Source: JAQGMV01 sp035626595 (GTDB lineage Bacteria; Pseudomonadota; Gammaproteobacteria; Burkholderiales; SG8-41). Taken from it: DNA of 64,000 nucleotides. Where the stretch lies: positions 1 through 64,000 of the forward strand of contig DASPNJ010000011.1 of assembly GCA_035626595.1 (NCBI GenBank), in the 5' to 3' direction. Within the stretch, counting starts at the first letter, position 1; each line of letters begins with the position of its first letter. The notes below the pieces were generated by a model. That model worked only from the letters and a program-made list of their open reading frames with translations. It did not search any database and was not told the origin of the DNA. This document shows, in pieces, positions 7,575 through 19,400 of the stretch. A program made the position numbers and the translations under genes.

Positions 7575-9542
7575 ATGAGCGCGATCAATACGAAGGTATT
7601 GCCGGTCCCGGGTGTGGTGCTGGGCGCGTATCCGGAGCGCCGCGCGACAAAAGGCGCTGAGACGCCGACGCTCGCCGCTCGTGCGGCCGCCGTAAAAACA
7701 GCCGCGGACTATGCGCCGTTCGTGGAAGAAGTCGCGGCGATCGACGAAGCACTCGGTGCGCTCGACGCCGCTGAAATCGAAGCGCGGCTCCTCCGCCTGC
7801 GCGCGGGGCTCGCGCGCGAGCGTCTGAGCGCCTCGCTGACCGCCGAAGCCTTCGCTCTCATAAAGCGGGTCTGCGCGCGCGAGCTCGGGCTCGATCTGTT
7901 CCGTTCGCAGCTCATCGCCGCTCGCGTGATGCTCGACGGCCGGCTCGCGGAAATGGCCACCGGCGAAGGTAAGACGATCGCCGCCGCCGTATGCGCGGCG
8001 ACAGCGGCGCTTGCGGGCATTCCGGTGCACGTGGTCACGGCCAACGATTACCTCGTCGCACGCGATGCGCAGACGCTGCGGCCGCTGTACGCGGCGCTCG
8101 GCCTCACCGTCTCGGCCATTACGCAGAGCGCGCAGGCCGATGCGCGCCGCCGCGCCTACGACGCGAATATCGTGTACTGCACGGCGAGCGAGCTCGTCTT
8201 CGATTACCTGCGCGATGGCCTCACGCGCGAGCGCTCGCGAAGCGATCTCGAGCAGCGCGTTGCCGCGATGGACAAGCGCAGCGGCAGCCGACGCGGCACG
8301 CTGCTGCGCGGACTGTGCATGGCGCTCATCGATGAAGCGGACAGCATTCTGATCGACGAGGCGCGCGTGCCGCTCGTCCTGTCCGAAAGCTGCGTGAACG
8401 ACGGGGAACGCCGGCATTTCGAAGTTGCGCTCGAGCTCGCGCGCGGGCTCGCAGCCGAAACGCATTTCGTGCTGCACCGGCACGCTATGCGCGCGGAGCT
8501 CACGGCTGCCGGGCGCGACGCCCTGCTGAGCGCGTGCGAAGCGCGCACGGGGCGCAACCGCCTGCACCGCGAGGAGACGCTCTGCACCGCGCTCGCCGCG
8601 CTGCACCTCTACGAGCGCGACCGCCATTACCTGCTGCGCGACGATTCCGTGATCATCATCGACGAATCGACCGGACGTCTGGCGCCGGGCCGGGTGTGGT
8701 CGCGCGGGCTGCACCGCCTGATCGAGCTCAAGGAAGGCTGCCGCGGCAGCGCCGATACGGCGACGCTCGCGCAGATCACCTATCAACGCTTCTTCACCCG
8801 GTATCTGGCACTCGCAGGCATGAGCGGCACGCTTTCCGAAGCGCGCGCCGAGCTCCTGTCGGTGTACGGCCTTCGCGTCGTCGAGGTGCCGCTGCACCGT
8901 CCGCGCCGCCGCAGGGTTCTTCCGATGCGCCTGCTGCCCGACCGTGAAGCGCTCGTGCGCACCGTCGTCGCGCGCGCCATGGCGGTGAGCGCGGCCGGTC
9001 AGCCGGTGCTGATCGGCACGGATTCCGTGGCGGAATCCGAGACGCTCTCGCGTGCGCTCACGGCGGCAGGCGTCGAGCACACCGTGCTCAACGCACGTCA
9101 CGACAGTGAGGAAGCGCGCATCGTTGCTGAAGCCGGCACGCCGGGCCGCATCACCGTCGCGACGAATATGGCCGGCCGCGGCACCGATATCGCGCTCGCT
9201 CCGGGCGTGGCGGAACGCGGCGGGCTCCACGTGATGTCGTGCCAGCACAACGCTTCGCAGCGCATCGACCGCCAGCTCGTCGGCCGCTGCGCGCGCCGCG
9301 GCGATCCGGGCAGCGCCGAGACGCTGCTCTCGCTCGACAAACCGTTGATCGCGCGCTGCACGCCGCGCTGGCTGTCGCGCTTCGTCGCCGGCGGCCTCGA
9401 GCGCCCGCAGTGGCTCGTGCGCGCGATCGTGCGCATACCGCAGCGTCTGGAAGAACGGCGTCAGCGCATGCAGCGCCGCGAGCTCCTGAGGCAGGACCGG
9501 CTCGCAGCCGAAAAACTCTCTCTTGCAAGACCGATGGAATGA
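7575..9542 (+). CDS. SecA-like translocation ATPase, short form
   Basis: 655 residues from ATG 7575. The SecA DEAD motor is clear: Walker A MATGEGKT (127-134), Walker B and beyond LIDEADSILIDEARVPLVLS (251-270), the preprotein cross-linking region and IIDESTGRLAPGRVWSRGLH (about 358-377), motif V TVATNMAGRGTDIAL and motif VI RIDRQLVGRCARRGDPGSA. Housekeeping SecA is about 830-930 residues. This protein stops shortly after the second motor domain and lacks the helical wing, most of the helical scaffold and the zinc-binding SecB/lipid tail. It is therefore a specialised paralogue, not the cell's general SecA. Its place between two adaptor genes and just upstream of the giant protein suggests it drives that protein's export. 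Confidence 0.85.
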   Translation: MSAINTKVLPVPGVVLGAYPERRATKGAETPTLAARAAAVKTAADYAPFVEEVAAIDEALGALDAAEIEARLLRLRAGLARERLSASLTAEAFALIKRVCARELGLDLFRSQLIAARVMLDGRLAEMATGEGKTIAAAVCAATAALAGIPVHVVTANDYLVARDAQTLRPLYAALGLTVSAITQSAQADARRRAYDANIVYCTASELVFDYLRDGLTRERSRSDLEQRVAAMDKRSGSRRGTLLRGLCMALIDEADSILIDEARVPLVLSESCVNDGERRHFEVALELARGLAAETHFVLHRHAMRAELTAAGRDALLSACEARTGRNRLHREETLCTALAALHLYERDRHYLLRDDSVIIIDESTGRLAPGRVWSRGLHRLIELKEGCRGSADTATLAQITYQRFFTRYLALAGMSGTLSEARAELLSVYGLRVVEVPLHRPRRRRVLPMRLLPDREALVRTVVARAMAVSAAGQPVLIGTDSVAESETLSRALTAAGVEHTVLNARHDSEEARIVAEAGTPGRITVATNMAGRGTDIALAPGVAERGGLHVMSCQHNASQRIDRQLVGRCARRGDPGSAETLLSLDKPLIARCTPRWLSRFVAGGLERPQWLVRAIVRIPQRLEERRQRMQRRELLRQDRLAAEKLSLARPME

Positions 9543-9550
9543 GGTTGCCC

Positions 9551-10465
9551 ATGAAAAGATCGACAACGCTTCTCCTGACAGCAGTGCTTTCGGCGCCGCT
9601 CGCCGCGTTTGCCGCGCAGCCGCCGCTGCGTTGCGTAATCGAGCCCGATCGCATCGCGGAGGTCGGAACGCCGGTGATCGGCGTCGTCGAATCGATACAC
9701 GTCGAGCGCGGGGATTTCGTGCGGCAGGGGCAGTTGCTCGCGCAGCTGCGCGCCAACGTGGAGCACGCCTCGGTCAGCGCCGCCCAGGCGCGCGCGCAGG
9801 CCGACGCCGACATCCAGGCGGCGGCTGCGAACTACGAATTCCAGAAGCAGAAGCTCGCGCGCACCGAAGAGCTGATGCAGAAAAAATTCGTGTCCGCGCA
9901 GGCGCTCGATCAGGTCCGTGCCGAGACCGCCGTAGCGGAGCAGCGGCTCGCGCAGGCGAAAGAGCAGCGCCGTGTCGCGAAAGAGGAGCTCGAGCTCGCG
10001 CGCGCGCAGCTCGGCTTGCGCGCGATTCGCGCGCCGTTCTCCGGCGTCGTCGCGGATCGCTACGTGAACCCGGGCGAGCGCGTCGAAGTGAAGCCCATGT
10101 TCAGGATCGCCAAGCTCGATCCGCTACGCGTGGAGGTGATCGCGCCGGCCGCGATGTTCGGCACCATCAAAAAGGGGATGGCCGCGCAGATCACGCCGGA
10201 GCTGCCGAATGCCGCGCGGCTCGATGCCAAGGTCGTGCTCGTCGATCGCCTGATCGATGCGGCCAGCAACACGTTCCGCGTGCGCGCGGAGCTGCCCAAC
10301 GCGAATAGCGCGGTGCCCTCGGGCGTGCGCTGCCGCGCCGAGGTCGCCGGGGTGACCGAGGCGGTCCAGCCGGCGGCCGCGCCGAAGGCCGGTGCACGCA
10401 TGCAGCCGCGCGCGCAGGCTTCGCTGCGCATGGATACGCGGCTTACCGGCACGGCCACGAGATAA
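9551..10465 (+). CDS. periplasmic adaptor, RND/HlyD type
   Basis: 304 residues with a cleavable signal peptide (MKRSTTLLLTAVLSAPLAAF ending AFA). The mature part has a lipoyl half (VIGVVESIHVERGDFVRQGQ), a long coiled-coil hairpin (about 70-150), the second lipoyl half (IRAPFSGVVADRYVNPGERV) and a beta-barrel. No membrane helix follows the signal, and there is no lipobox cysteine, so it should be soluble in the periplasm. GAGG lies 7 bases before ATG 9551. No RND pump is encoded nearby; within this operon it is the third adaptor-like protein, so it probably belongs to the same envelope-spanning assembly with the TolC-like channel. Confidence 0.8.
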   Translation: MKRSTTLLLTAVLSAPLAAFAAQPPLRCVIEPDRIAEVGTPVIGVVESIHVERGDFVRQGQLLAQLRANVEHASVSAAQARAQADADIQAAAANYEFQKQKLARTEELMQKKFVSAQALDQVRAETAVAEQRLAQAKEQRRVAKEELELARAQLGLRAIRAPFSGVVADRYVNPGERVEVKPMFRIAKLDPLRVEVIAPAAMFGTIKKGMAAQITPELPNAARLDAKVVLVDRLIDAASNTFRVRAELPNANSAVPSGVRCRAEVAGVTEAVQPAAAPKAGARMQPRAQASLRMDTRLTGTATR

Positions 10466-10468
10466 CGC

Positions 10469-13400
10469 ATGTTCCCCGGCGCGAACGCGTTCAGGAAGCT
10501 CTTCCGCCGCACGGCGGCAGCCGAAGGCGTGGCAGCGGCGGTGCGCCCGCGCGTGCGCATGCAGGTGGAAGAGATCGAGCCGCGGATCCTGTACTCGGCG
10601 GATCTCGCGCCCGGCCTGGTGACGGATGCGGGTCCGGCGCCGGTACAGATGCGAGTCGTCGCGCCGGTCACGACACAGTCGACGGACACACAGGAAACAC
10701 GCCGCCATGAGCTCGTGGTCGTCGACACGGCGACACAGGACTACCAGTTCCTCGTCGACGACATCGTCGCGAACGCCGGTCCCGAACGCAGGTTCGATGT
10801 GCTGCTGATCGATGCCGGCCGTGACGGTATTGCCGAGGTGACCGGGGCATTGGCATCGATGCAGGACATCGATGCGGTGCACGTGATATCCCATGGCAGC
10901 GATGGCGTGGTGCGGCTCGGTTCCGCGGTGCTCGATGCGCAGGTGCTGGAGGAACGCGGCGACGAGATCGCGCGTTGGGCGGCGTCGCTGACCGCGAACG
11001 CGGATCTGCTGATCTACGGTTGTGACGTGGCGGCCTCGGTGCAGGGACAGGCACTCGCCGACGGACTGGCAGCGCTCACGGGAGCCGACGTCGCAGCTTC
11101 CGAAGATCCCACAGGCAGTGCCGCGCGCGGTGGTGACTGGGAGCTCGAATACGGTGCCGGCGCCGTCGAAACGCTCGTCGCGCTCTCGCCGCTCGTCCAG
11201 GCGCAGTGGCAGGGTCTGCTCGCGACCGACGTCGTGATCCACCAGTACGATACGGCGCTCGGCGGCCTCGACGATTCCGAGCTCAAGTCGGACCAGTCGT
11301 GGGGCCAGCGCTTCAGACACGACAGCGCGGGCGCCACGTATCAGGTGGACAAGGTCGCGGTCGTGCTGAGCCGGGCGAGCGACGCGCCGGCCGGACAGAC
11401 CGTTACGGTGTCGCTGCGCTCGACGTTCAGCGGCGCCGTTATCGCTTCCGGCACGGTGTCGTCGAATGCGCTCTCGACGTCACCGGCGTGGGTCACGATC
11501 GCGCTCAACTCGAGCGCGACGCTGAACGATAACCAGAACTACGTGATCCGCGTCGACGGCTCGAACCAGAAGCTGTACGTCGGCACGGACGGATCGGGGA
11601 ACTACAGCACCGGAGATCTTCTCGACAAATCCGGTGCTGCACAGGGCGGCAAGGACATGGCGTTCCGCCTGATCGACACCGTGCCGACCGCAGCGCCCGT
11701 ACTGAACGGCGCGAACAATCTCACCGGCACCAACGAAGATTCCGCGAGCAATAACGGGACGCTCGTCTCCGCGCTGATCGCGGGACAGGTCACGCTCGAT
11801 CCGCTGCTTTCGACGACCGGCATCGCAGTGACCGGCGTCGACAACACCAACGGCCAGTGGCAGTACACGACCGACGGCACGACGTGGAACGCGTTCGGTG
11901 CGGTGACCGAGACATCGTCACGACTTCTTGCTGCGGACGCAAACAACGCCGTTCGCTTCGTGCCGAACGCGAACTGGAACGGGACCGTGACGAACGGGCT
12001 CACGTTCCGTGCGTGGGACCAGACGAGCGGTACCGACGGCGGCACGGCCGATTCGTCTACGACGAATCTCACCTTCCGCGACAACTTCAATATCAATTCG
12101 TACTCGAACAACGACGGCACCGGTACCTGGAGCGCAAGCTGGGTCGATACGGACGGCAGCTTCAACAGTGGTCAGATCCAGATCACCGGCAATCGGCTGG
12201 AATTCGACGGCGGCGCAGCGAGCAGCAGCACCATCTACCGCGACGTCAATCTGTCCGGCGCAACGAGCGCGATCCTGACGTTCGACTTCAGCAATTCGGT
12301 CGATCCCGGCACGCTGACGCTGCGTATATCGTCCAACGGCGGCGCGAGCTACACGACGCTCGAGAACAACTTCCCTGCAGGCTCGTTCGCCGCAACCGCG
12401 GACATCACAGCGTTCGCTTCGGCGAACACGCGCATCCGCTTCGATGTGGTGGGCGATCCCGGCCTCCTGGGCATCGGCGCAGGCGGTCCGTTCCGCGTCG
12501 ATAACCTGCAGATCGCTTACGTTCAGGCGCGCAGCGGCGGCAATACCGCGTTCAGCACCGCCACCGCGAGCAGCAGCATCACTGTCGCAGCGGTGAACGA
12601 CGCACCGGCTGGAGCCGCGACGACGAAGACGATCCTGGAAGAAGGCAGCCACGTGTTCGCGCTGGCCGATTTCGGCTTCACCGATGCGAGCGACACGCCG
12701 GCGAACAACTTCACGGCGGTGCGGATCGCGACGCTGCCCGGCGCCGGCGCGCTCACGCTCGGCGGCATCGCCGTCACCGCCGGCCAGTCGATCGCCGCTG
12801 CGGACGTGACGGCCGGCAATCTGCGGTTCACGCCTGTGGCCGGCGCGAACGGCACGGCTTACGCGAGCTTCACGTTTCGCGTCGAGGACGATGGCGGCAC
12901 CGCGAACGGCGGTGTGAACGTGGACACGACCGCCCGCACCTTCACCTTCGACGTGACGTCGGTCAACGATGCACCGCAGGGCACGACCGCGACGCTCGCC
13001 ACGCCCGAAGACGTGCCGCTCGTGCTCAATGCAGCGGCGTTCGGATTCACCGATCCCGGCGATACGCCTGCGAACAGCCTCGCTGCCGTGCGCATCGAAT
13101 CGCTGCCCGGCGCCGGCACGCTCACGCTGAGCGGCGCAGCCGTCGCGGCGGGTCAGACGATTGCGGTCGCGGACCTCAACGCCGGCAGGCTCGTGTTCAC
13201 CTCGGCCGCGAACGTGAGCGGCGCGGGGTACGCGAGCTTCACGTTCCGCGTCCAGGATGACGGCGCCACGGCCAATGGCGGCGTCGACCTCGATGCGAGC
13301 GCGCGCACGCTCACGATCGACGTGACGGCACGTAACGACGCGCCGGTGGGCGCGAGCAATACGCTGACGACGACAGAAGAGACGCCGCTCGTCTTCAGCG

Positions 13401-16400
13401 CGGCGCAGTTCGGTTTCACCGATCCGAACGACGCCGCCCCGAACGCTTTCGCGGCGGTTCGCATCAGCGCCTTACCGACGGCCGGCGCGCTGACGCTGGC
13501 CGGCGCGGCGGTGACGGCCGGCCAGAGCGTGACGGTCGCCGACATTACCGCCGGCAGGCTCGTCTTCACGCCCGGCCTGAACGGCGCGGGCGCCGGTTAT
13601 GCGAGCTTCGCGTTCCAGGTTCAGGACGACGGCGGCACCGCGAACGGCGGCACGGACCTCGATCCGACCGCACGCACGATGACGATCGATGTGACGAACG
13701 TGAACGATGCGCCGCTGCTCTCCGGTGCGAACAACCTCACCGCGATACTCGAGGATGCGGTTGCGAATTCGGGGACGCTGGTGTCGGCGCTGCTCGCCGG
13801 CCAAGCGAACGATCCGGACGCGTCCGCGCTCTCCGGCATCGCCGTGACCGCGGTCGACAACACCAACGGCGCCTGGCAGTACTCGACCAACGCCGGCGCG
13901 AGCTGGAACGCCTTCGGCTTCGTCGCGACCGGACATGCGCGGCTCCTCGCAGCCGATGCGAACACGTACGTGCGTTTCGTGCCCAACGCGAACTGGAACG
14001 GCACCGTCGCGAGCGGCCTCACCTTCCGCGCATGGGACCAGATGATCGGTGCGAACGGCGGCACCGCGCCGACGATCGCGAATCCCGTGCTGCTCGACAC
14101 GTTCTCGACCGTCTCCTACGCGAACCAGAACGGGACCGGCGGCTGGAGCACGAATTGGGTGGACGCCGGCGGCAGCGCCGCGGGCGGCGACATCGGCGTC
14201 AGCGGCGGCGCCCTCACGATCCGCACGAAGAACAACGCCGACGGGCCGATATACCGGCAGGCCGACTTGAGCCATGCGACCAGCGCGACGCTTTCGTTCA
14301 CGTACAACAACCCGCTCGGCGCGGGCGACGGCGGCTCGATCGTGCTCGAGATCTCGGGGGACGGCGGCGGCAGCTATACGACGCTCGCCACGTTCTCGGA
14401 TGCCGCGAACGTGGGCCCCGGCGCGTTCTCGAGGAACGTGAGCGCGTTCATCGCGGCGAACACCCGCATCCAGTTCCGCGTCGTGAGCGACAGTATTCCG
14501 AACCGCACGTTCAGCGTCGATAACGTGCAGATTGCCTACACCGCGGCGGGCAACGGCGCTGCGACCGCGTTCAGCACGGCGACGGCCTCCGCAGGTATCA
14601 CCGTCACTGCTGTAAACGACGCACCCGCCGGTGCGAACAATACGGTCACGGCTGCCGAAGATGCGGCATTCATCTTTAGCGCGGCGCATTTCGGCTTCAG
14701 CGACAGCGCCGATGCGCCGGCGAACGCGCTCGCCGCGGTTCGCGTCGACGCGCTGCCGGGCGTGGGAGCGCTCACGTTGAGCGGGGCGGCGGTCGGCGCG
14801 GGCCAGTCGATCGCGATCGCCGACATCGCCGCAGGACGCCTCGCATTCACGGCGGCGGCCAACGCGAATGGCGCGGGCTACGCGAGCTTCACGTTCCGTG
14901 TGCAGGACGACGGCGGCACCGCCAACGGTGGCGTGAATCTCGATCCGACCGCACGCACGATGACCATCAACGTCACCGCGGTCAACGACGCGCCGACCGG
15001 CACGACCGTGACCCTTGCGACGCTGGAGGACACGCCGGTCGTTCTCAATGCGGCTGCCTTCGGCTTCACCGATACCGCCGATACGCCCGCGAACAATCTC
15101 AGGGCCGTGCGCATCGCCACGCTGCCTTCGGCGGGCGCGCTCACTCTGAACGGAGCCGCCGTCATTGCGGGGCAATCGATCTCGGCGGTGGACCTGGCAG
15201 CAGGCAATCTCGTGTTCACACCGGGCGCGAACGCCAACGGCGCGAGCCACGCGAGCTTCACGTTCCAAGTGCAGGACGACGGCGGTACCGCGAACGGCGG
15301 CATCGACCTCGACCCCGTGGCGCGCACGATGACGATCGACGTGACGCCGGTGAACGACGCGGCGGTGGGCGCGAACCGCACGGTCACGGCACTCGAAGAC
15401 ACCGCGTTCGTTTTCGACGTCGCGGCTTTCGGTCTCATCGATGCCGCCGACGCGCCGGCGAACGCGCTCGCCGCCGTCCGGATCTCGTCCCTGCCCGCGG
15501 CTGGCTCGCTGACGCTGAATGGCGCCGCCGTGAACGCCGGCGACACCGTCACGGCCGCCGATATTGCCGCCGGCCGGCTCGCTTTCACGCCGGGCGCGCA
15601 GGCGAATGGCGCCGGTTATGCGAGCTTCACGTTCCAGGTGCAGGACGACGGCGGCACGGCGAACGGCGGCGCCGACCTCGACCCGGTCGCACGCACGATG
15701 ACGATCGACGTGACCGCGGTGAACGACGCGCCCGTCGGCACGAGCACGACGGCAGCCGGGTTCGAGAACGCGCCGCTCACGCTGACGGCCGCGAATTTCG
15801 GTTTCACCGACCCGAGCGACACGCCTGCGCACAGCCTCGGCGCCGTGCGCATCACGAGCCTGCCCACTGCCGGCACGCTCAGGCTGAGCGGTGTCGGGGT
15901 CACCGCGGGTCAGACGATCAGCGCGGCCGATATCGGTGCCGGCAATCTCGTGTTCACGCCTGCCGCAGACGCGAACGGCAACGCGTACGCGACGCTCACG
16001 TTCCAGGTGCAGGACAGCGGCGGAACGCTCAATGGCGGCGCAGACCTCGATGCGGTGGCGCGCACGCTGACGATCGACCTGGCGCCGGTGAACAGTGCCC
16101 CGGTCGGCACGAACGCGACCGTCTCCGTCTTCGAAGACACGAGCTTTGCGTTGAGCGCGGCGCACTTCGGTTTCACCGATCCGAACGACACCGCGCCGAA
16201 CAACCTCGCGGCCGTGACGATCAGCGCGGTGCCGACGGCGGGAAGCCTCATCCTGAGCGGCGTCGCCGTCACGGCGGGTCAATCGATCGCCCTTGCGGAC
16301 ATCAATGCCGGCAACCTGCGGTTCCTCGCGGCCGCCGACGCTGCGGGTACGGCTTACGCGAGCTTCGGCTTCCGCGTGCAGGACGACGGCGGCACCGCCA

Positions 16401-19400
16401 ACGGCGGTGTCGATCTCGACACGACGGCGCGGACCATCACCTTCGACGTGACGAACGTGAACGATGCGCCCACCGGCGCCGACCGCACGGTCACGGCGCT
16501 CGAGGATACCGCCTTCGTGTTCGACCTCGCGGCGTTCGCGCTCACCGATCCTGCGGACGCGGTGGCGAACAATCTGGCCGCCGTGCGTATCGCTGCGGTG
16601 CCGACGTCGGGCTCGCTCACGCTGAACGGCGTCGCGGTGAACGCGGGCGACTTCGTCACCGCCGCCGATATCGTCGCGGGTCGGCTCGCATTCACGCCCG
16701 GCGCCGACGCAGCCGGCGCCGGCTATGCGAGCTTTACCTTCCAGGTGCAGGACGATGGCGGCACCGTCAATGGCGGCATCGATCTCGATGCGGTCGCGCG
16801 CACCATGACCATCGACGTTACGGCGGTGAACGACGCCCCCGCCGGCACGAGCGGCACGGTGACCGCGGTGGAGAATGCACCGTTCGTGTTCACCGCCGCG
16901 GCGTTCGGCTTTACCGATCCGGCCGATGCGCCCGGACACAACCTGAGCGCGGTGACGGTGAGCGCTCTGCCCGCGCTGGGCACGCTGACGCTTTCCGGCG
17001 TGGCGGTCACCGCCGGCCAGTCGATCGCCATCGCGGATATCGATGCCGGCAATCTCGCCTTTACGCCGGCGGCCCACGCGAACGGCGCCGGATACACGAG
17101 CTTCACCTTCCAGGTGCAGGACGACGGCGGCGCCGCCAACGGCGGCGTGAATCTCGATGCGACGGCGCGCACGCTGACGATCGACGTGACGCCGGCGAAC
17201 AGCGCGCCCGTCGGCACTGCGAATACCGTCGTGACGCTGGAAGATACGCCGCTGCCGCTCACGCTCGCCCATTTCGGGTTCACGGATCCCAACGACACGC
17301 CCGCGAACCTGCCGGTGGCCGTGACGATCAGCTCGCTACCCACGGCCGGCACCCTCGCTTTGAGTGGCGTCGCGCTGACCGCGGGACAGTCGATCACCGT
17401 CGCCGACATCGCGGCCGGCAATCTCGTTTACACGCCGGGTGCGAACGGTGCCGGCGCCGCGTACGCAACGTTCACCTTCCGCGTGCAGGACGACGGCGGC
17501 ACCGCGAACGGCGGCGCGGCGGTGGATCCTGTCGCAAGGATGATGACGATCGACGTCGCTTCGGTGAACGACGCGCCGCGCAGCTTCTTCAGGACCGTAA
17601 CGCAGCTCGAGGACACGCCGTACGCATTCCAGACGAGCGATTTCATTGTTGCGGATGCCTCCGACAGCCCGGCGAATGCGCTGTTCGCGGTGCGCATCGC
17701 GTCGCTGCCCACCGCCGGATCGCTCACGTTGAACGGCGCAGCCGTCGCCGTCGGTGATTTCATCAGCGTCGCGGACATCGCTGCCGGCAATTTCACGTTC
17801 ACGCCCGCCCTGAACGCCTTCGGCAACAATCACGCGCGCTTCACGTTCCAGGTGCAGGACGACGGCGGAACGGCGAACGGCGGCGTGAATCTCGATGCGA
17901 TCGCGCGCACCCTGCAGATGAACGTCACGCGCGTGAGCGATGCGCCGGTCGGCACCAGCGGTTCCGTGACTGCGATCGAGGACACGATCTTCACGTTCAC
18001 CGCAGCCGCGTTCGGATTCACGGACGCCGCCGATAGTCCGAGCCACGTGTTCCAGGCGCTGCATATCACGTCGCTGCCGACGCTTGGCGCGCTCACGTTG
18101 AACGGCGTGGCGCTCACGGCCGGGGACGTGGTCTCGATCGCCGACATCGATGCAGGCGCGCTGCGCTTCGCCGCCGCGGCCGATGGCGCCGGCGCGGCTT
18201 ATGCGAGCTTTGCCTTCCGCGTTGAAGACAGTGGCGGCACGGCAAACGGCGGTCTGGACGTCGATACGATGGATCGGACGATGACGATCAACGTGACGCC
18301 GGTGAACGATCGTCCGGCGGGCACGAACGCCACCGTGCGCACGGCCGAAGACACGCCGCTCACACTCAACGCGGCGATGTTCGGCTTCACCGATCCGAGG
18401 GACACGCCCGCGGATACCCTGAAGGCGGTCAGGATCACATCGCTGCCGACGCAGGGCTCGCTTACGCTCTCCGGCGTGGCCGTGACCGTGGGACAGACCG
18501 TCCAAGCGGCAGACATCGCGGCGGGTCGGCTCGTGTTCACCGCGCCGGCGGACGTCGCCGGCCAGCCGTTCGCGACGTTTACCTTCCGCGTGCAGGACGA
18601 TGGCGGCACCGCGAACGCGGGGGCCGATATCGATCTCACGCCGAACACGCTGACGGTGGTGGTGGATGCGGTGAACGATGCGCCGAGCGGGCGCGACAAC
18701 ATCGTATCGACGCTCGTCAATGTGGCCGTCACGATCGACGTCGGCGCGTTCGGTTTCTACGACCCGATCGATCCTGTTGCCGATGCGTTCATCGCCGTGC
18801 AAATGGTGACGGTGCCATCCACCGGTTCGCTCACGCTCTCCGGCGTTGCCGTTCAGGCCGGCCAAGTCGTGAGCACTGCGGATATCGCAGCGGGTCGTTT
18901 GACGTATACCCCGGCGCGGGATGCAGTCGGACCCGCGGGCTTCACCTTCAAAGTCCAGGACAGCGGCGGAACCGCCGATGGCGGCGTGGACCTTGCGCTC
19001 GTCGCGCGCACGCTCACCGTGGATGTCCGTGCTCCAGTCATCACCGCGGTCGAGGTGCAGGCGCCGGTCGCGAACACCGCTCCGCCGGCCGAGACGCGCG
19101 CGCCGTCTTCGACGCCCGCGCCTGCGGCCGGCGCTTCGGAAAGCCCGCAGGCGCCGCGCGAAGCCGCGGCAACGGCCACACCGCCGGTCGCCCCTGAACC
19201 GGAAATCCCCGCCGCCGTCGGCGCGACCACCGACGCCGGTGCCGTCGCCACACGCTCGGTGCAGGTGAACGTGCAGCGCGCCGAGTTCCAGCCGCCGAAC
19301 CGCGAGACCCGCACGACAATACCGACGACGCTGGCCTCCGAGATTCAGTCGCTGGTGCTCCTGAGCGAGCGTTCGGAGACGCAGAGTGAAAGCTCGGGCG

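Noticed and set aside
13472..17272. 1266-codon open frame on the minus strand opposite the repeat array
   Set aside because: It mirrors the plus-strand repeats, is extremely rich in Arg, His and Gly, and has no recognisable domain. Long antisense frames are expected in such GC-rich repetitive coding DNA.
12596..19040. CRISPR array suggested by regular repeats
   Set aside because: Units are 369 bp, in frame, imperfect and without spacers; they are protein repeats.
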